A stretch of 43,362 nt of DNA from an uncultured Mediterranea sp. (lineage in GTDB: Bacteria > Bacteroidota > Bacteroidia > Bacteroidales > Bacteroidaceae): the NCBI GenBank assembly GCA_946056155.1, contig CAMGIP010000005.1, positions 1 to 43,362 of the forward strand, written 5' to 3'. Positions within the stretch are counted from its first letter, which is position 1. The number at the start of each line of letters is the position of its first letter. Below the pieces are notes generated by a model. It saw nothing but the letters and a program-made list of their open reading frames with translations. It was not told the origin of the DNA and searched no databases. Made by a program: the position numbers and the translations under genes. Positions 34,669-43,269 of this stretch are shown here, one piece after another.

Positions 34669-36255
34669 ATGGTAAGAAAGTTCGATTTCCTCGTCATCGG
34701 CTCGGGTATTGCCGGTATGAGCTTTGCACTTAAAGTGGCAGAGAAGGGCAGCGTGGCCCTCATCTGCAAAGCGGGCCTGGAAGAGGCCAACACCTATTTT
34801 GCTCAAGGAGGCATTGCCTCGGTAACCAATCTGAAGGTGGACAACTTCGACAAGCACATCGAAGACACCATGATAGCCGGAGACTGGATCAGCGACCGGG
34901 CAGCTGTAGAGAAGGTGGTCAAGGGAGCTCCTGCCCAAATAGAGGAGCTGATACGCTGGGGTGTGAATTTCGACAAGAAGGAGGATGGTGAGTTTGACCT
35001 CCATAAAGAGGGGGGACATAGCGAATTCCGCATCCTGCATCACAAAGACAATACGGGTGCCGAAATACAGACCAGCCTCATCGAAACGGTGAAGCAGCAT
35101 CCCAACATCACGGTCTTTACCAACCACTATGCGGTGGAGATCATCACGCAACACCATCTGGGAATCATCGTCACCCGCCACAAACAGGGCATCAAATGCT
35201 ACGGTGCCTATGTGCTCAACGAAGAGACAGGACAGGTGGATACCTTCCTTTCGAAGGTTACGGTCATGGCTACCGGCGGTTGTGAGGCGGTCTATCGCCA
35301 TACCACCAATCCGCTCGTGGCTACGGGCGACGGCATAGCGATGGTCTATCGTGCCAAAGGTGCCGTGCAGGACATGGAGTTCATCCAGTTCCACCCCACT
35401 GCACTCTACCACCCGGGCGACCGTCCATCCTTCCTCATCACAGAGGCTATGCGCGGCTACGGTGGTGTGCTCCGTACCCTCGACGGCAAGGAGTTTATGC
35501 AGAAGTATGACCCGCGCCTCTCGTTGGCTCCGCGCGACATCGTGGCCCGCGCCATCGACAATGAGATGAAACAACGTGGTGAAGACCACGTACTGCTTGA
35601 CGTTACCCACAAGGATCCTGAAGAGACCAAACGCCACTTCCCCAATATCTACAAGAAGTGCCTGAGCATAGGCATCGACATCACCAAGGAGTGCATTCCT
35701 GTGGCTCCTGCCGCACACTACCTCTGCGGAGGCATCAAGGTGGATTTGGACGGACAGAGCAGCATACGCCGACTCTATGCCATCGGCGAATGCAGCTGCA
35801 CGGGACTCCACGGAGGCAACCGACTGGCCAGCAACTCGCTCATTGAGGCCATTGTCTATGCAGATGCCGCAGCCAAACACTCCATCAGCGTGATGGACCG
35901 CTACGACTTCAACGAGGATGTACCCGAATGGAACGATGAGGGCACCATCTCTACCGAAGAGCGCATCCTCATCACACAGAGCATGAAGGAGGTGAACCAG
36001 ATTATGGAGGCCTACGTAGGTATCGTACGCAGCAACGTGCGTCTGACCCGTGCCTGGAACCGGTTGGACATCCTCTTTGAGGAGACCGAACGGCTCTTCA
36101 AGCGCAGCAAGGCAACCCGCGAGCTGTGCGAACTGCGCAACATGATCAATGTGGGATACCTCATCACCAAACAGGCCATGGAGCGCAAAGAGAGCCGGGG
36201 CCTACACTACACCATCGACTATCCGCGTGCCGATGCAGAGGAGAAGAAGGGATAA
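34669..36255 (+). CDS. nadB: L-aspartate oxidase
   Basis: A 528-residue flavoenzyme that oxidises L-aspartate to iminoaspartate for NAD synthesis. The start is MVRKFDFLVIGSGIAGMSFAL; the ORF-track start at 34573 adds 32 unlikely residues. Motifs: FAD-binding GSGIAGMS, ANTYFAQGGIASV, HTTNPLVATGDGIAMVYRAKG, FIQFHPTALYHPG, LDVTH, and GLHGGNRLASNSLIEAIVYA. The C-terminal helical domain is present. No nadA or nadC is adjacent. Convergent with rubrerythrin. The long minus-strand ORF 34615-35880 is its shadow. Confidence 0.96.
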   Translation: MVRKFDFLVIGSGIAGMSFALKVAEKGSVALICKAGLEEANTYFAQGGIASVTNLKVDNFDKHIEDTMIAGDWISDRAAVEKVVKGAPAQIEELIRWGVNFDKKEDGEFDLHKEGGHSEFRILHHKDNTGAEIQTSLIETVKQHPNITVFTNHYAVEIITQHHLGIIVTRHKQGIKCYGAYVLNEETGQVDTFLSKVTVMATGGCEAVYRHTTNPLVATGDGIAMVYRAKGAVQDMEFIQFHPTALYHPGDRPSFLITEAMRGYGGVLRTLDGKEFMQKYDPRLSLAPRDIVARAIDNEMKQRGEDHVLLDVTHKDPEETKRHFPNIYKKCLSIGIDITKECIPVAPAAHYLCGGIKVDLDGQSSIRRLYAIGECSCTGLHGGNRLASNSLIEAIVYADAAAKHSISVMDRYDFNEDVPEWNDEGTISTEERILITQSMKEVNQIMEAYVGIVRSNVRLTRAWNRLDILFEETERLFKRSKATRELCELRNMINVGYLITKQAMERKESRGLHYTIDYPRADAEEKKG

Positions 36256-36288
36256 CCCTACGTTTCACAAGTGATAAACTGGCTCAAA

Positions 36289-36425
36289 GTTAACAATTTG
36301 ACAAGTTGACGAGACATCAGAAAACAATAACGACCCGGCAGGAGAATCGGAAAATCGGTTCCTGCCGGGTCGTAATGTATAGCTATGCTTGTTAACTTGT
36401 CAATTGAAATACAACTCGTTAACGG
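36289..36425. terminator. Two-sided terminator hairpin with outer inverted repeats (nadB / rubrerythrin)
   Basis: A perfect 14-bp stem: acgacccggcagga (36330-36343) and tcctgccgggtcgt (36360-36373). Further out, gttaac and caatttgacaag / cttgtcaattg words form imperfect outer arms (about 36289-36315 with 36389-36425). It lies between converging genes and could stop both. No clean T-run follows, so it may act more as an RNA-stabilising or two-way barrier. Confidence 0.65.
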
Positions 36426-36454
36426 GTCAACTCAATTATAAATTAAAAATTGAA

Positions 36455-37033
36455 TCACATATTGGTCTTCTTCACCTCGAAGTAAGCCTGCGGATGCAGA
36501 CAAGCGGGGCAGAGTTCAGGAGCCTCCTTGCCTTCATAGATGAATCCACAGTTGCGGCACTGCCAAACCACTACCTCATCCTTAGCAAACACCTTACCGG
36601 CTTCGATGTTCTTCACGAAAGCCAAGTAACGCTCTTCGTGACCCTTTTCAGCCACAGCAATGTTGCGGTACATGGTGGCAATTTCGGGGAATCCCTCTTC
36701 ATCGGCAATATCAGCAAACTTGGGATAATCCAGCGTCCACTCCTCGTTTTCACCGGCAGCAGCAGCCTTCAGGTTGTCCAATGTCTTTCCGATAACACCA
36801 GCGGGATAGCAAGCGGTGATTTCCACACAGCCACCTTCCAGCCACTTGAACATACGCTTGGCGTGCTCCTTCTCCTGATCAGCCGTCTCCGTGAAGATAG
36901 CAGCAATCTGCTCGTAACCTTCCTTCTTAGCTACACTGGCAAAGTAGGTGTAGCGGTTGCGTGCTTGTGATTCACCGGCAAACGATGTCAACAGATTCTT
37001 CTCAGTTCTTGTTCCTTTGATGCTCTTGCTCAT
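36455..37033 (-). CDS. rbr: Rubrerythrin
   Basis: A 192-residue non-haem iron peroxidase that removes hydrogen peroxide in anaerobes. N-terminal ferritin-like four-helix part with the diiron ligands (LLTSFAGESQARNRYTYF, ETADQEKEHAKRMF, MYRNIAVAEKGHEERY). C-terminal rubredoxin domain with two Cys pairs: WQCRNCGFIYEGKEAPELCPACLHPQAYFEV. Length and domains are complete. The promoter overlaps a 7-1-7 palindrome of the PerR/Fur kind, in line with peroxide control. Confidence 0.96.
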   Translation of the reverse strand: MSKSIKGTRTEKNLLTSFAGESQARNRYTYFASVAKKEGYEQIAAIFTETADQEKEHAKRMFKWLEGGCVEITACYPAGVIGKTLDNLKAAAAGENEEWTLDYPKFADIADEEGFPEIATMYRNIAVAEKGHEERYLAFVKNIEAGKVFAKDEVVVWQCRNCGFIYEGKEAPELCPACLHPQAYFEVKKTNM

Positions 37034-37086
37034 AATTCTTTCTATTATTAATTAAGGGTTAATACTTCTTTTTTCTTTTCGCTCTG

Positions 37087-37094
37087 CAAATATA
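37087..37094 (-). promoter_or_regulatory. -7 element of the rubrerythrin promoter
   Basis: Minus strand TATATTTG matches TAnnTTTG. The -33 region would be around 37115-37119 (ATTG), inside the palindrome described next. About 54 bases before the start codon. Confidence 0.65.
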
Positions 37095-37102
37095 ACGAAT
37101 AA

Positions 37103-37119
37103 ATTGTAATCATTACAAT
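37103..37119. promoter_or_regulatory. PerR/Fur-like operator palindrome at rubrerythrin
   Basis: attgtaatcattacaat is a perfect 8-1-8 palindrome; its core TTGTAAT-c-ATTACAA has the 7-1-7 layout of Fur-family sites (PerR consensus TTATAATnATTATAA). It covers the -33 region of the rubrerythrin promoter, the place where a repressor would block polymerase. Confidence 0.6.
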
Positions 37120-37459
37120 ATTATTAATAAAAATTCCGCCCAAGATATACTTTTAACTATTAATTAACCAAAAGAGGAGCTAAAACCTCCTTGCTAAAGG
37201 GTGGAGAAGGAGCTTTTGACCCCCTTGATAACCTCTGAAGGCAGCCCCAGATGAAACTTTACAGGGCTCAAATAGGTAAAAACGGCAGATGAATAGTCGA
37301 TATTCCACACTTTTTGATTAATTTTGCAGCCGATAACAAATACACCACGGTTTTTTTCCCTGTTTCTCTCCCCGTGACCGAGGAAGCAGCGTGCTTCGCA
37401 ACGTGCCGCCGGGAAGGAGCGAGAGCCGGGGTCATCACACGTAAAAAGATTGTATTGGA
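37120..37459. other. Intergenic region with sulP promoter and structured leader
   Basis: About 340 bases before sulP. A -7 box TAATTTTG lies at 37319-37326, followed by gcagccg; no clear -33 box. The predicted leader is about 130 bases and contains the GC-rich folded part at 37366-37438. The part at 37120-37318 shows no gene. Confidence 0.55.
37366..37438 (+). other. GC-rich structured leader of sulP (candidate regulatory RNA)
   Basis: Between the -7 box and the ATG: a 6-bp hairpin gaagca-gcg-tgcttc (37383-37397), and gtgacc near 37374 that can face ggtcatcac near 37429. It is much richer in G and C than the surrounding spacer. It fits no riboswitch class I know. Confidence 0.35.
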
Positions 37460-39178
37460 ATGAATGCGTTTGACTTTTTCAAACCCAAGCTCTTCACCAC
37501 GCTGAAGGGCTATCGGAAGGAACTGTTCACGGCCGACCTGATGGCCGGAGTGATTGTAGGTATTGTGGCCCTCCCCTTGGCCATAGCGTTTGGTATTGCT
37601 TCAGGTGTATCCCCGGAAAAGGGAATCATTACGGCCATCATTGCCGGATTCATCATCTCCCTGCTCGGAGGTAGCAAGGTACAGATTGGTGGTCCTACAG
37701 GAGCCTTTATCGTCATCATCTACGGCATCATCCAACAGTATGGTGAGGCGGGTCTGATTGTAGCCACCCTGATGGCAGGTGTCATACTTATCTTGCTCGG
37801 AGCCCTGAAGCTGGGTGCAGTCATCAAGTTTATCCCCTACCCCATCATCGTGGGTTTCACCAGCGGTATCGCCGTCACCATCTTTACCACCCAGATAGCC
37901 GACGTACTGGGCCTTCAGCAAGAGGCGATAGGTATTGATGGTAGCGCCATCATGATTCCGCTCAAGACGCCAGGCGACTTCCTCGGCAAGTGGGCCTGCT
38001 ACATGCAGCACCTGCAGAGCATACAGCCCTGGACCGCTGTCGTGAGCATCGTGAGTATCATCATCATCGCCATCACACCCCGATTCTCCAAGAAGATTCC
38101 GGGATCGCTGGTGGCCATTGTACTGGTGACTCTGGCCGTATGGCTGCTGAAAACTTATGCCGGAGTGGAAGGTATTGATACCATCGGTGACCGTTTCAGC
38201 ATCAAGGCCGAACTGCCGGACGCCGTGGTGCCTGACCTCAACTGGGAGGCTATCCGCAGCCTCTTCCCCGTGGCGCTAACCATCGCTGTATTGGGTGCCA
38301 TTGAGTCACTCCTCTCTGCTGCCGTAGCAGATGGTGTAATTGGCGACCGCCACGATTCCAACACCGAACTGATAGCTCAGGGTGTGGCCAACATGGTGAC
38401 TCCCCTCTTTGGCGGCATTCCGGCTACCGGCGCCATTGCCCGTACCATGGCCAACATCAACAACGGCGGCAAGACCCCCGTAGCCGGTATGGTCCATGCC
38501 GTAGTGCTGCTGCTCATCCTGCTGCTGCTCATGCCTTTGGCCCAATATATCCCCATGGGCTGTCTGGCCGGTGTGCTGGTCATCGTGGCCTATAACATGA
38601 GCGGCTGGCGCACCTTCAAGGCGTTGCTGCGCAACCCAAAGAGTGATGTCAGCGTGCTGTTGGTCACCTTCTTCCTAACCGTTATTTTCGACCTGACCGT
38701 AGCCATTGAGGTGGGTCTGCTGATTGCTTGCGTGCTCTTTATGCGTCGTGTCATGGAGACCACAGAGATTTCGGTCATCAAGGATGAGATTGACCCCAAT
38801 ACTGAAACCGATGCTGCCCTGCATGAGGAACATCTGATGATACCTGAAGGGGTGGAGGTGTATGAGATCAACGGTCCCTACTTCTTCGGAATTGCCACCA
38901 AGTTCGAGGAGATGATGTCACAGATGGGAGACCGCCCCAAGGTGCGCATCATCCGTATGCGTAAGGTACCCTTCATCGACTCTACGGGTATCCACAACTT
39001 GGAGAACTTCTGCCTTATGTCACAGAAGGAGGGCATCACCGTGGTACTCTCCGGCGTGCGTGACAACGTACACCGCGTACTGGCCAAGTCGGGATTCTAC
39101 CCGTTGATTGGCGAGGAGAATATCTGTGCCAACATCAATGATGCGCTCTACAGAGCACAAGATATTGTCAAAGCATAA
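37460..39178 (+). CDS. SulP family inorganic anion transporter with STAS domain
   Basis: A 572-residue inner-membrane protein. The N-terminal three quarters carry 11-14 membrane segments with SulP marks (LMAGVIVGIVALPLAIAFGIASGVSPEKGI, GSKVQIGGPTGAFIVI, GGIPATGAIARTMANINNGGKTPVAG). The C-terminus is a cytosolic STAS domain with VPFIDSTGIHNL. The family moves sulfate, bicarbonate or other anions; the substrate cannot be read from the sequence. The endonuclease gene follows 61 bases downstream and may be co-transcribed. Confidence 0.93.
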   Translation: MNAFDFFKPKLFTTLKGYRKELFTADLMAGVIVGIVALPLAIAFGIASGVSPEKGIITAIIAGFIISLLGGSKVQIGGPTGAFIVIIYGIIQQYGEAGLIVATLMAGVILILLGALKLGAVIKFIPYPIIVGFTSGIAVTIFTTQIADVLGLQQEAIGIDGSAIMIPLKTPGDFLGKWACYMQHLQSIQPWTAVVSIVSIIIIAITPRFSKKIPGSLVAIVLVTLAVWLLKTYAGVEGIDTIGDRFSIKAELPDAVVPDLNWEAIRSLFPVALTIAVLGAIESLLSAAVADGVIGDRHDSNTELIAQGVANMVTPLFGGIPATGAIARTMANINNGGKTPVAGMVHAVVLLLILLLLMPLAQYIPMGCLAGVLVIVAYNMSGWRTFKALLRNPKSDVSVLLVTFFLTVIFDLTVAIEVGLLIACVLFMRRVMETTEISVIKDEIDPNTETDAALHEEHLMIPEGVEVYEINGPYFFGIATKFEEMMSQMGDRPKVRIIRMRKVPFIDSTGIHNLENFCLMSQKEGITVVLSGVRDNVHRVLAKSGFYPLIGEENICANINDALYRAQDIVKA

Positions 39179-39239
39179 AGGTCAGAGAGCTATCATCTGC
39201 TGACAAGAACATAGAACCAACAGTTAAGAAAGCACACCT

Positions 39240-40136
39240 ATGGCAAGGAAACGGAAGGAAAAGAGGAGCAACAGTGTCTATCTGTTCATCTGCATCGTGG
39301 TGGCCATCTGTTTGGCCTACGAACCACTGACCTCACTGACGGAACAAGGCGTTACAGGCGACACCCCGGAACAGCAGGATAGAGCAGACTCCCAGCAAGG
39401 AACGCAGGAGAGGAAGCCGCTCAGCAAGATGCCGGAGAAGAGTAGCGGGATGGAGCTGCCGGCATCGCTCAAGGAGAGCCGGAGCGAGCTTATCCTGGAA
39501 CGGATGGGATATACCGTCTCCTTCAACGCCAAGTGGAACTTGCCCAACTGGGTGGCTTGGGAACTGAACCGGGACAAACTGGTAGAACGGGAGAGCAGAA
39601 ACAACAAGTTTCTGCCCGACCCGGACCTCCAGAACGGTAAGGCGGTGACAACCGATGATTATACCAACAGCGGTTACGACCGGGGACACATGTGTCCCGC
39701 AGGGGATAACCGGTGGCATTGGAGGGCCATGCAGGAGAGCTTCTACATGACCAACATCTGTCCGCAAGACCACAACCTGAACCGGGGCGACTGGAAAGAA
39801 CTGGAGGAGAAGTGCCGCACTTGGGCGGAACAGGAGGGAAGCATATACATCGTATGCGGACCTATCCTCTACAAGAAAAAACACCAATCCATCGGCAAAG
39901 AACACCGCATCCTGGTGCCCGAAGCCTTCTTCAAAGTGGTGCTCAGCCTCAACGGTGACCAACCGAAAGCTGCAGGATTCATCTTCAAGAACAGCTCGGG
40001 AAACCGGAAACTGAGTGCCTACATCAATACGGTGGATGAGGTGGAACGCATCACCGGCATCGACTTCTTCCCCCGTCTGCCGGATGATGTAGAACAAAAG
40101 GTGGAGGCTGAAATCGGTTCCTTCTCCGGAATCTGA
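39240..40136 (+). CDS. Membrane-anchored DNA/RNA non-specific endonuclease (NUC1 family)
   Basis: A 298-residue protein. Basic N-terminus MARKRKEKRSNS, one membrane helix VYLFICIVVAICLAY, a polar linker (about 35-75), then the beta-beta-alpha-metal nuclease domain (PF01223): NLPNWVAWEL, the active-site DRGHMCPAGDNRW with catalytic His, and NICPQDHNLNRGDWKELE with the metal-binding Asn. It continues to IYIVCGPILY and a C-terminal VERITGIDFFPRL. Probably degrades nucleic acid outside the inner membrane, for nutrient gain or defence. It is cell-anchored rather than freely secreted. Confidence 0.92.
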   Translation: MARKRKEKRSNSVYLFICIVVAICLAYEPLTSLTEQGVTGDTPEQQDRADSQQGTQERKPLSKMPEKSSGMELPASLKESRSELILERMGYTVSFNAKWNLPNWVAWELNRDKLVERESRNNKFLPDPDLQNGKAVTTDDYTNSGYDRGHMCPAGDNRWHWRAMQESFYMTNICPQDHNLNRGDWKELEEKCRTWAEQEGSIYIVCGPILYKKKHQSIGKEHRILVPEAFFKVVLSLNGDQPKAAGFIFKNSSGNRKLSAYINTVDEVERITGIDFFPRLPDDVEQKVEAEIGSFSGI

Positions 40137-40307
40137 GCCTAAGGCTCCTAAGTATAGCTGATTACTGATGAAAAACGCAACGGGGAGGAGAGATTCTTCT
40201 GTATGAACAAACGCTGAAAAGATAGAACTGAGGAGTGCAAAGTACGAAAAACAACGCTTTTATCGAGGTCCTACCCAAAGAATCTATAACCAAAACAATA
40301 CAGAAGT

Positions 40308-41621
40308 ATGAAACATTGGATGTTATGCGCGGCCCTGTTGATGTGCCTCGTGGCTACGGGTAAAGCCCAGAATTACCCCTACCGCAGCGATGCGCTGTGG
40401 ATTACTGTACCCAACCATGCCGACTGGATCTACCGCACCGGTGAGAAGGCAACCATCGAGGTGCAACTGCTCCACTATGGTGTGCCTCAGGAGGATGTAA
40501 CTATTCATTATGAAGTGGCTGACGACCTGATGAAGGCTGACCGACGCGACTCGGTGAAGCTCTCCAAAGGACGTGCCACCATCCCGGTAGGTACCATGCG
40601 ACAACCCGGCTTCCGCGACTGCCGGATGTGGGCCCGCATCGGATCTGCCACCTACCGCCACCACATCAAGTTGGGCTTCTCTCCCGAACAGATTGTGCCC
40701 TACACTCAGATGCCCAACGATTTCCAGGCTTTTTGGCAGCAGAGCATCAAGGAAGCATCGGAGTTTCCGCTCACCTACACCCTGCAGCCGGCCGACGACT
40801 ACTCCACCGACCGCATCAAGTGCTACCTGCTGAAGCTCACCCTCAACAAACAGGGACAGGCCATGTATGGCTACCTCTTCTATCCCCGCGAGATACCCGA
40901 GGGAGGTTGCCCCGTCGTGCTCACTCCTCCGGGAGCCGGCATCAAGACCATCAAGACACCCCTGCGCCATAAGTACTATGCCGAACAGGGATGTATCCGG
41001 TTGGAGATGGAGATTCACGGACTGAACCCCACTTTGAGTGACGAGCAGTTCAGCGAAATCAGCCGTGCCTTCAACGGAAAGGAGAACGGCTACCTGACCG
41101 TAGGCCTCGACCAGCGCGACAGCTATTATATGAAGCGGGTCTATCTCGGCATGGTACGTTGCATCGACTTCCTCACCTCACTCCCCGAGTGGGACGGCAA
41201 GCATGTAGCCACCGTAGGAGGTAGTCAGGGAGGAGCCTTGGCACTCGTGGCTGCCGCTCTCCATCCCAAGGTGACCCATTGCGTGGCCAACCATCCTGCC
41301 CTCACCGACATGGCTGGCTTCAAGGCCAAACGTGCCGACGGCTATCCCCACTTCTCCAAGATAGCCGGCATGGATACCCCGGAGAAGGTGAAGACCATGG
41401 CCTACTACGACGTCATCAACTTTGCCCGTCTGCTCCACATCCCCACCCGTCTGACGTGGGGCTTCAACGACGACACCTGCTCTCCCACCACCAGCTATGC
41501 CGTCTATAACATCCTCACCTGCCCCAAGGAGGCACTGATTACGCCAGTCAACGAGCACTGGACCTCTGAGGAGACCGAGCGCAGCCACTTCACCTGGCTG
41601 TTGGAGCAGTTCAAACTTTGA
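40308..41621 (+). CDS. Acetyl esterase, AXE1 / cephalosporin-C deacetylase family
   Basis: A 437-residue secreted protein (signal MKHWMLCAALLMCLVATGKAQ). Residues 22-130 look like a beta-sandwich domain. The alpha/beta-hydrolase part has family marks FYPREIPEGGCPVVLTPPG, the nucleophile elbow VGGSQGGA (Ser306), GFNDDTCSP (Asp388) and probably His417 (VNEHW). AXE1 enzymes remove acetyl groups from xylan, pectin or other glycans. It is followed 36 bases later by the GH105 gene, so the pair probably deacetylates and then trims a uronate-containing oligosaccharide. Confidence 0.9.
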   Translation: MKHWMLCAALLMCLVATGKAQNYPYRSDALWITVPNHADWIYRTGEKATIEVQLLHYGVPQEDVTIHYEVADDLMKADRRDSVKLSKGRATIPVGTMRQPGFRDCRMWARIGSATYRHHIKLGFSPEQIVPYTQMPNDFQAFWQQSIKEASEFPLTYTLQPADDYSTDRIKCYLLKLTLNKQGQAMYGYLFYPREIPEGGCPVVLTPPGAGIKTIKTPLRHKYYAEQGCIRLEMEIHGLNPTLSDEQFSEISRAFNGKENGYLTVGLDQRDSYYMKRVYLGMVRCIDFLTSLPEWDGKHVATVGGSQGGALALVAAALHPKVTHCVANHPALTDMAGFKAKRADGYPHFSKIAGMDTPEKVKTMAYYDVINFARLLHIPTRLTWGFNDDTCSPTTSYAVYNILTCPKEALITPVNEHWTSEETERSHFTWLLEQFKL

Positions 41622-41657
41622 CATATCAACCATTGATAAACCAATATCCTATTATTT

Positions 41658-43013
41658 ATGAGAAAGAATTTTCTATCCGTCGCATGTATCGCTATCGCCA
41701 TGCTGAGTGCATGCAGTCAAGAAAAGAAGGCCGAAGAGAGCCAGGTCAGCTATGCCCAACAGATGATAGCCTCCCACGGCTTGGGCGATTTCTACTGCAA
41801 CCGCAGTTATCACGACAGCCTGAGCACCGTGATGTGGGACTATGTATCGGGTCTGGTAGCCAACGCAGTCCTGCAAGCCTGGGAAATCTATCCCGAGCAT
41901 GAGGAGTACTACCGTGCCGTGAAGGCTTTTGCCGACAACTCCACCAATGCCGATGGCACGCAGATACTCAATGCCAAGGGAGAGAACGCTTTACGCCCGA
42001 GCAATATCGATGACCTTCCAGCCGGTAACGTCTATTTTGCCCTCTATCAGGAGGAGATGCGCCGTGGCCATACCGCCGAAGCCGAGCGCTACCGCACCGC
42101 AGCTTCGATCATCCGCAACCAGCTGAAGAACGACCATGAGCGCATTGCCAAGGGTCTGCCCGGAGAGGGAGGATTCTTCCACAAAGCCATCTACCCCAAC
42201 CAGATGTGGTTGGACGGCCTCTTCATGGGTTCACCCATCTATGCCCGCTGGCAGCACTTCTTCGGTGAGAGCAGCGATATGGAGAGTTGGAGCGACATTG
42301 CCCTGCAATTCAAGACCATCCACCGCTACACCTACGATGAGGAGAAGCAACTCAACTACCACGCCTGGTCGGCTACGCCGGAAGATGCCAACTCCTTCTG
42401 GGCCCGTCGTGAAGAGCCTCACAAAGGATGCAGCCAGGAGTTTTGGGGTCGCGGCATGGGTTGGTACTTTGCCGCCTTGGTGGATGTGCTGGAGTATATG
42501 CCCCGCACCCATCCCGACTTTGCTGCTGTGCATGAGATTCTGAATCAGGTGGCTGCCGGTCTGGCCCGCCGTCAGGATGCAGCGAGCGGCGTATGGTATC
42601 AGTTGCTTCAGTACGATGCCACCAAGCAGGCCGATGGCAAGGGTGACCAAGTGGGCGACCAGACTTACAACGTAGGCACCCAGGCCAACTATTTGGAGGC
42701 CTCCTGCTCAGGCATCTTCACCTATGCCTACCTCAAGGGCATCCGCTTAGGTCTGTTGGACAAGAGCACCTACATGCCCGTAGCCGAAAAGGCCTACGAG
42801 GGTCTCGTCAAGCAGTTTATCCGTCCGCGTCAGGATGGCAAGATTGACATCATCCAGACCTGCGCCTCAGCCGGCCTTGGTCCGGCCAAGGACCCCTCAC
42901 GCACAGGTACTGCCAACTACTACCTGGCCGGCAAGGACATCACCGTAGTGGAGAATGAGGGTAAGGCCATCGGCACCTTCATCATGGCTTCTGTGGAGTG
43001 GGAGCGCAAATGA
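41658..43013 (+). CDS. GH105 unsaturated rhamnogalacturonyl/glucuronyl hydrolase, lipoprotein
   Basis: A 451-residue lipoprotein (MRKNFLSVACIAIAMLSACSQEKK; lipidation at Cys19). GH105 marks: NIDDLPAGN near 118, the catalytic motif NQMWLDGLFMGSPIYAR with Asp186 (Asp143 of YteR), EFWGRGMGWYFAALVDVLEYMP, EASCSGIFTYAYLKGIRLGLL and GTFIMASVEWER. It removes the unsaturated uronic acid from lyase products, typically of pectin. Unlike the GH88 at 14167, its catalytic Asp is intact. No lyase is adjacent; the partner must be encoded elsewhere. Last gene before a strong terminator. Confidence 0.93.
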   Translation: MRKNFLSVACIAIAMLSACSQEKKAEESQVSYAQQMIASHGLGDFYCNRSYHDSLSTVMWDYVSGLVANAVLQAWEIYPEHEEYYRAVKAFADNSTNADGTQILNAKGENALRPSNIDDLPAGNVYFALYQEEMRRGHTAEAERYRTAASIIRNQLKNDHERIAKGLPGEGGFFHKAIYPNQMWLDGLFMGSPIYARWQHFFGESSDMESWSDIALQFKTIHRYTYDEEKQLNYHAWSATPEDANSFWARREEPHKGCSQEFWGRGMGWYFAALVDVLEYMPRTHPDFAAVHEILNQVAAGLARRQDAASGVWYQLLQYDATKQADGKGDQVGDQTYNVGTQANYLEASCSGIFTYAYLKGIRLGLLDKSTYMPVAEKAYEGLVKQFIRPRQDGKIDIIQTCASAGLGPAKDPSRTGTANYYLAGKDITVVENEGKAIGTFIMASVEWERK

Positions 43014-43028
43014 TAAAATGTAAAAGAT

Positions 43029-43087
43029 AATCCCGACCAACACCGCTTCCGGAAACCTTTCTGAAGAATAGTTGGTCGGGATTTTTG
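43029..43087 (+). terminator. Terminator after the GH105 gene
   Basis: Arms aatcccgaccaac (43029-43041) and gttggtcgggatt (43071-43083), a perfect 13-bp stem followed by a T-run. It begins 16 bases after the GH105 stop. Confidence 0.88.
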
Positions 43088-43269
43088 GACAAATTATAGA
43101 TACCAAGATAAATGGTACACCATATGTGACCCCACCTACATTGGTGCAAAGATTGGAATGTGTATGCCTTCTTTTGAAAACGAATCACCAAAATTAGAAA
43201 TCTGGTAATAATATCGGCGATTTGATTAAATCCAACACACGGATCTTTTGAGCAACCCACGGAGAATGC

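Noticed and set aside
34615-35880. A 421-residue minus-strand ORF opposite nadB
   Set aside because: It lies wholly within nadB on the opposite strand, shows no family motifs, and follows from the codon bias of nadB.
36289-36425. Possible CRISPR-like repeat array
   Set aside because: The repeats are inverted and irregular, with no equal-length spacers and no cas genes nearby.
37366-37438. Known riboswitch classes (TPP, SAM, cobalamin, fluoride, guanidine) before sulP
   Set aside because: None of the conserved core words of these classes could be found by eye.
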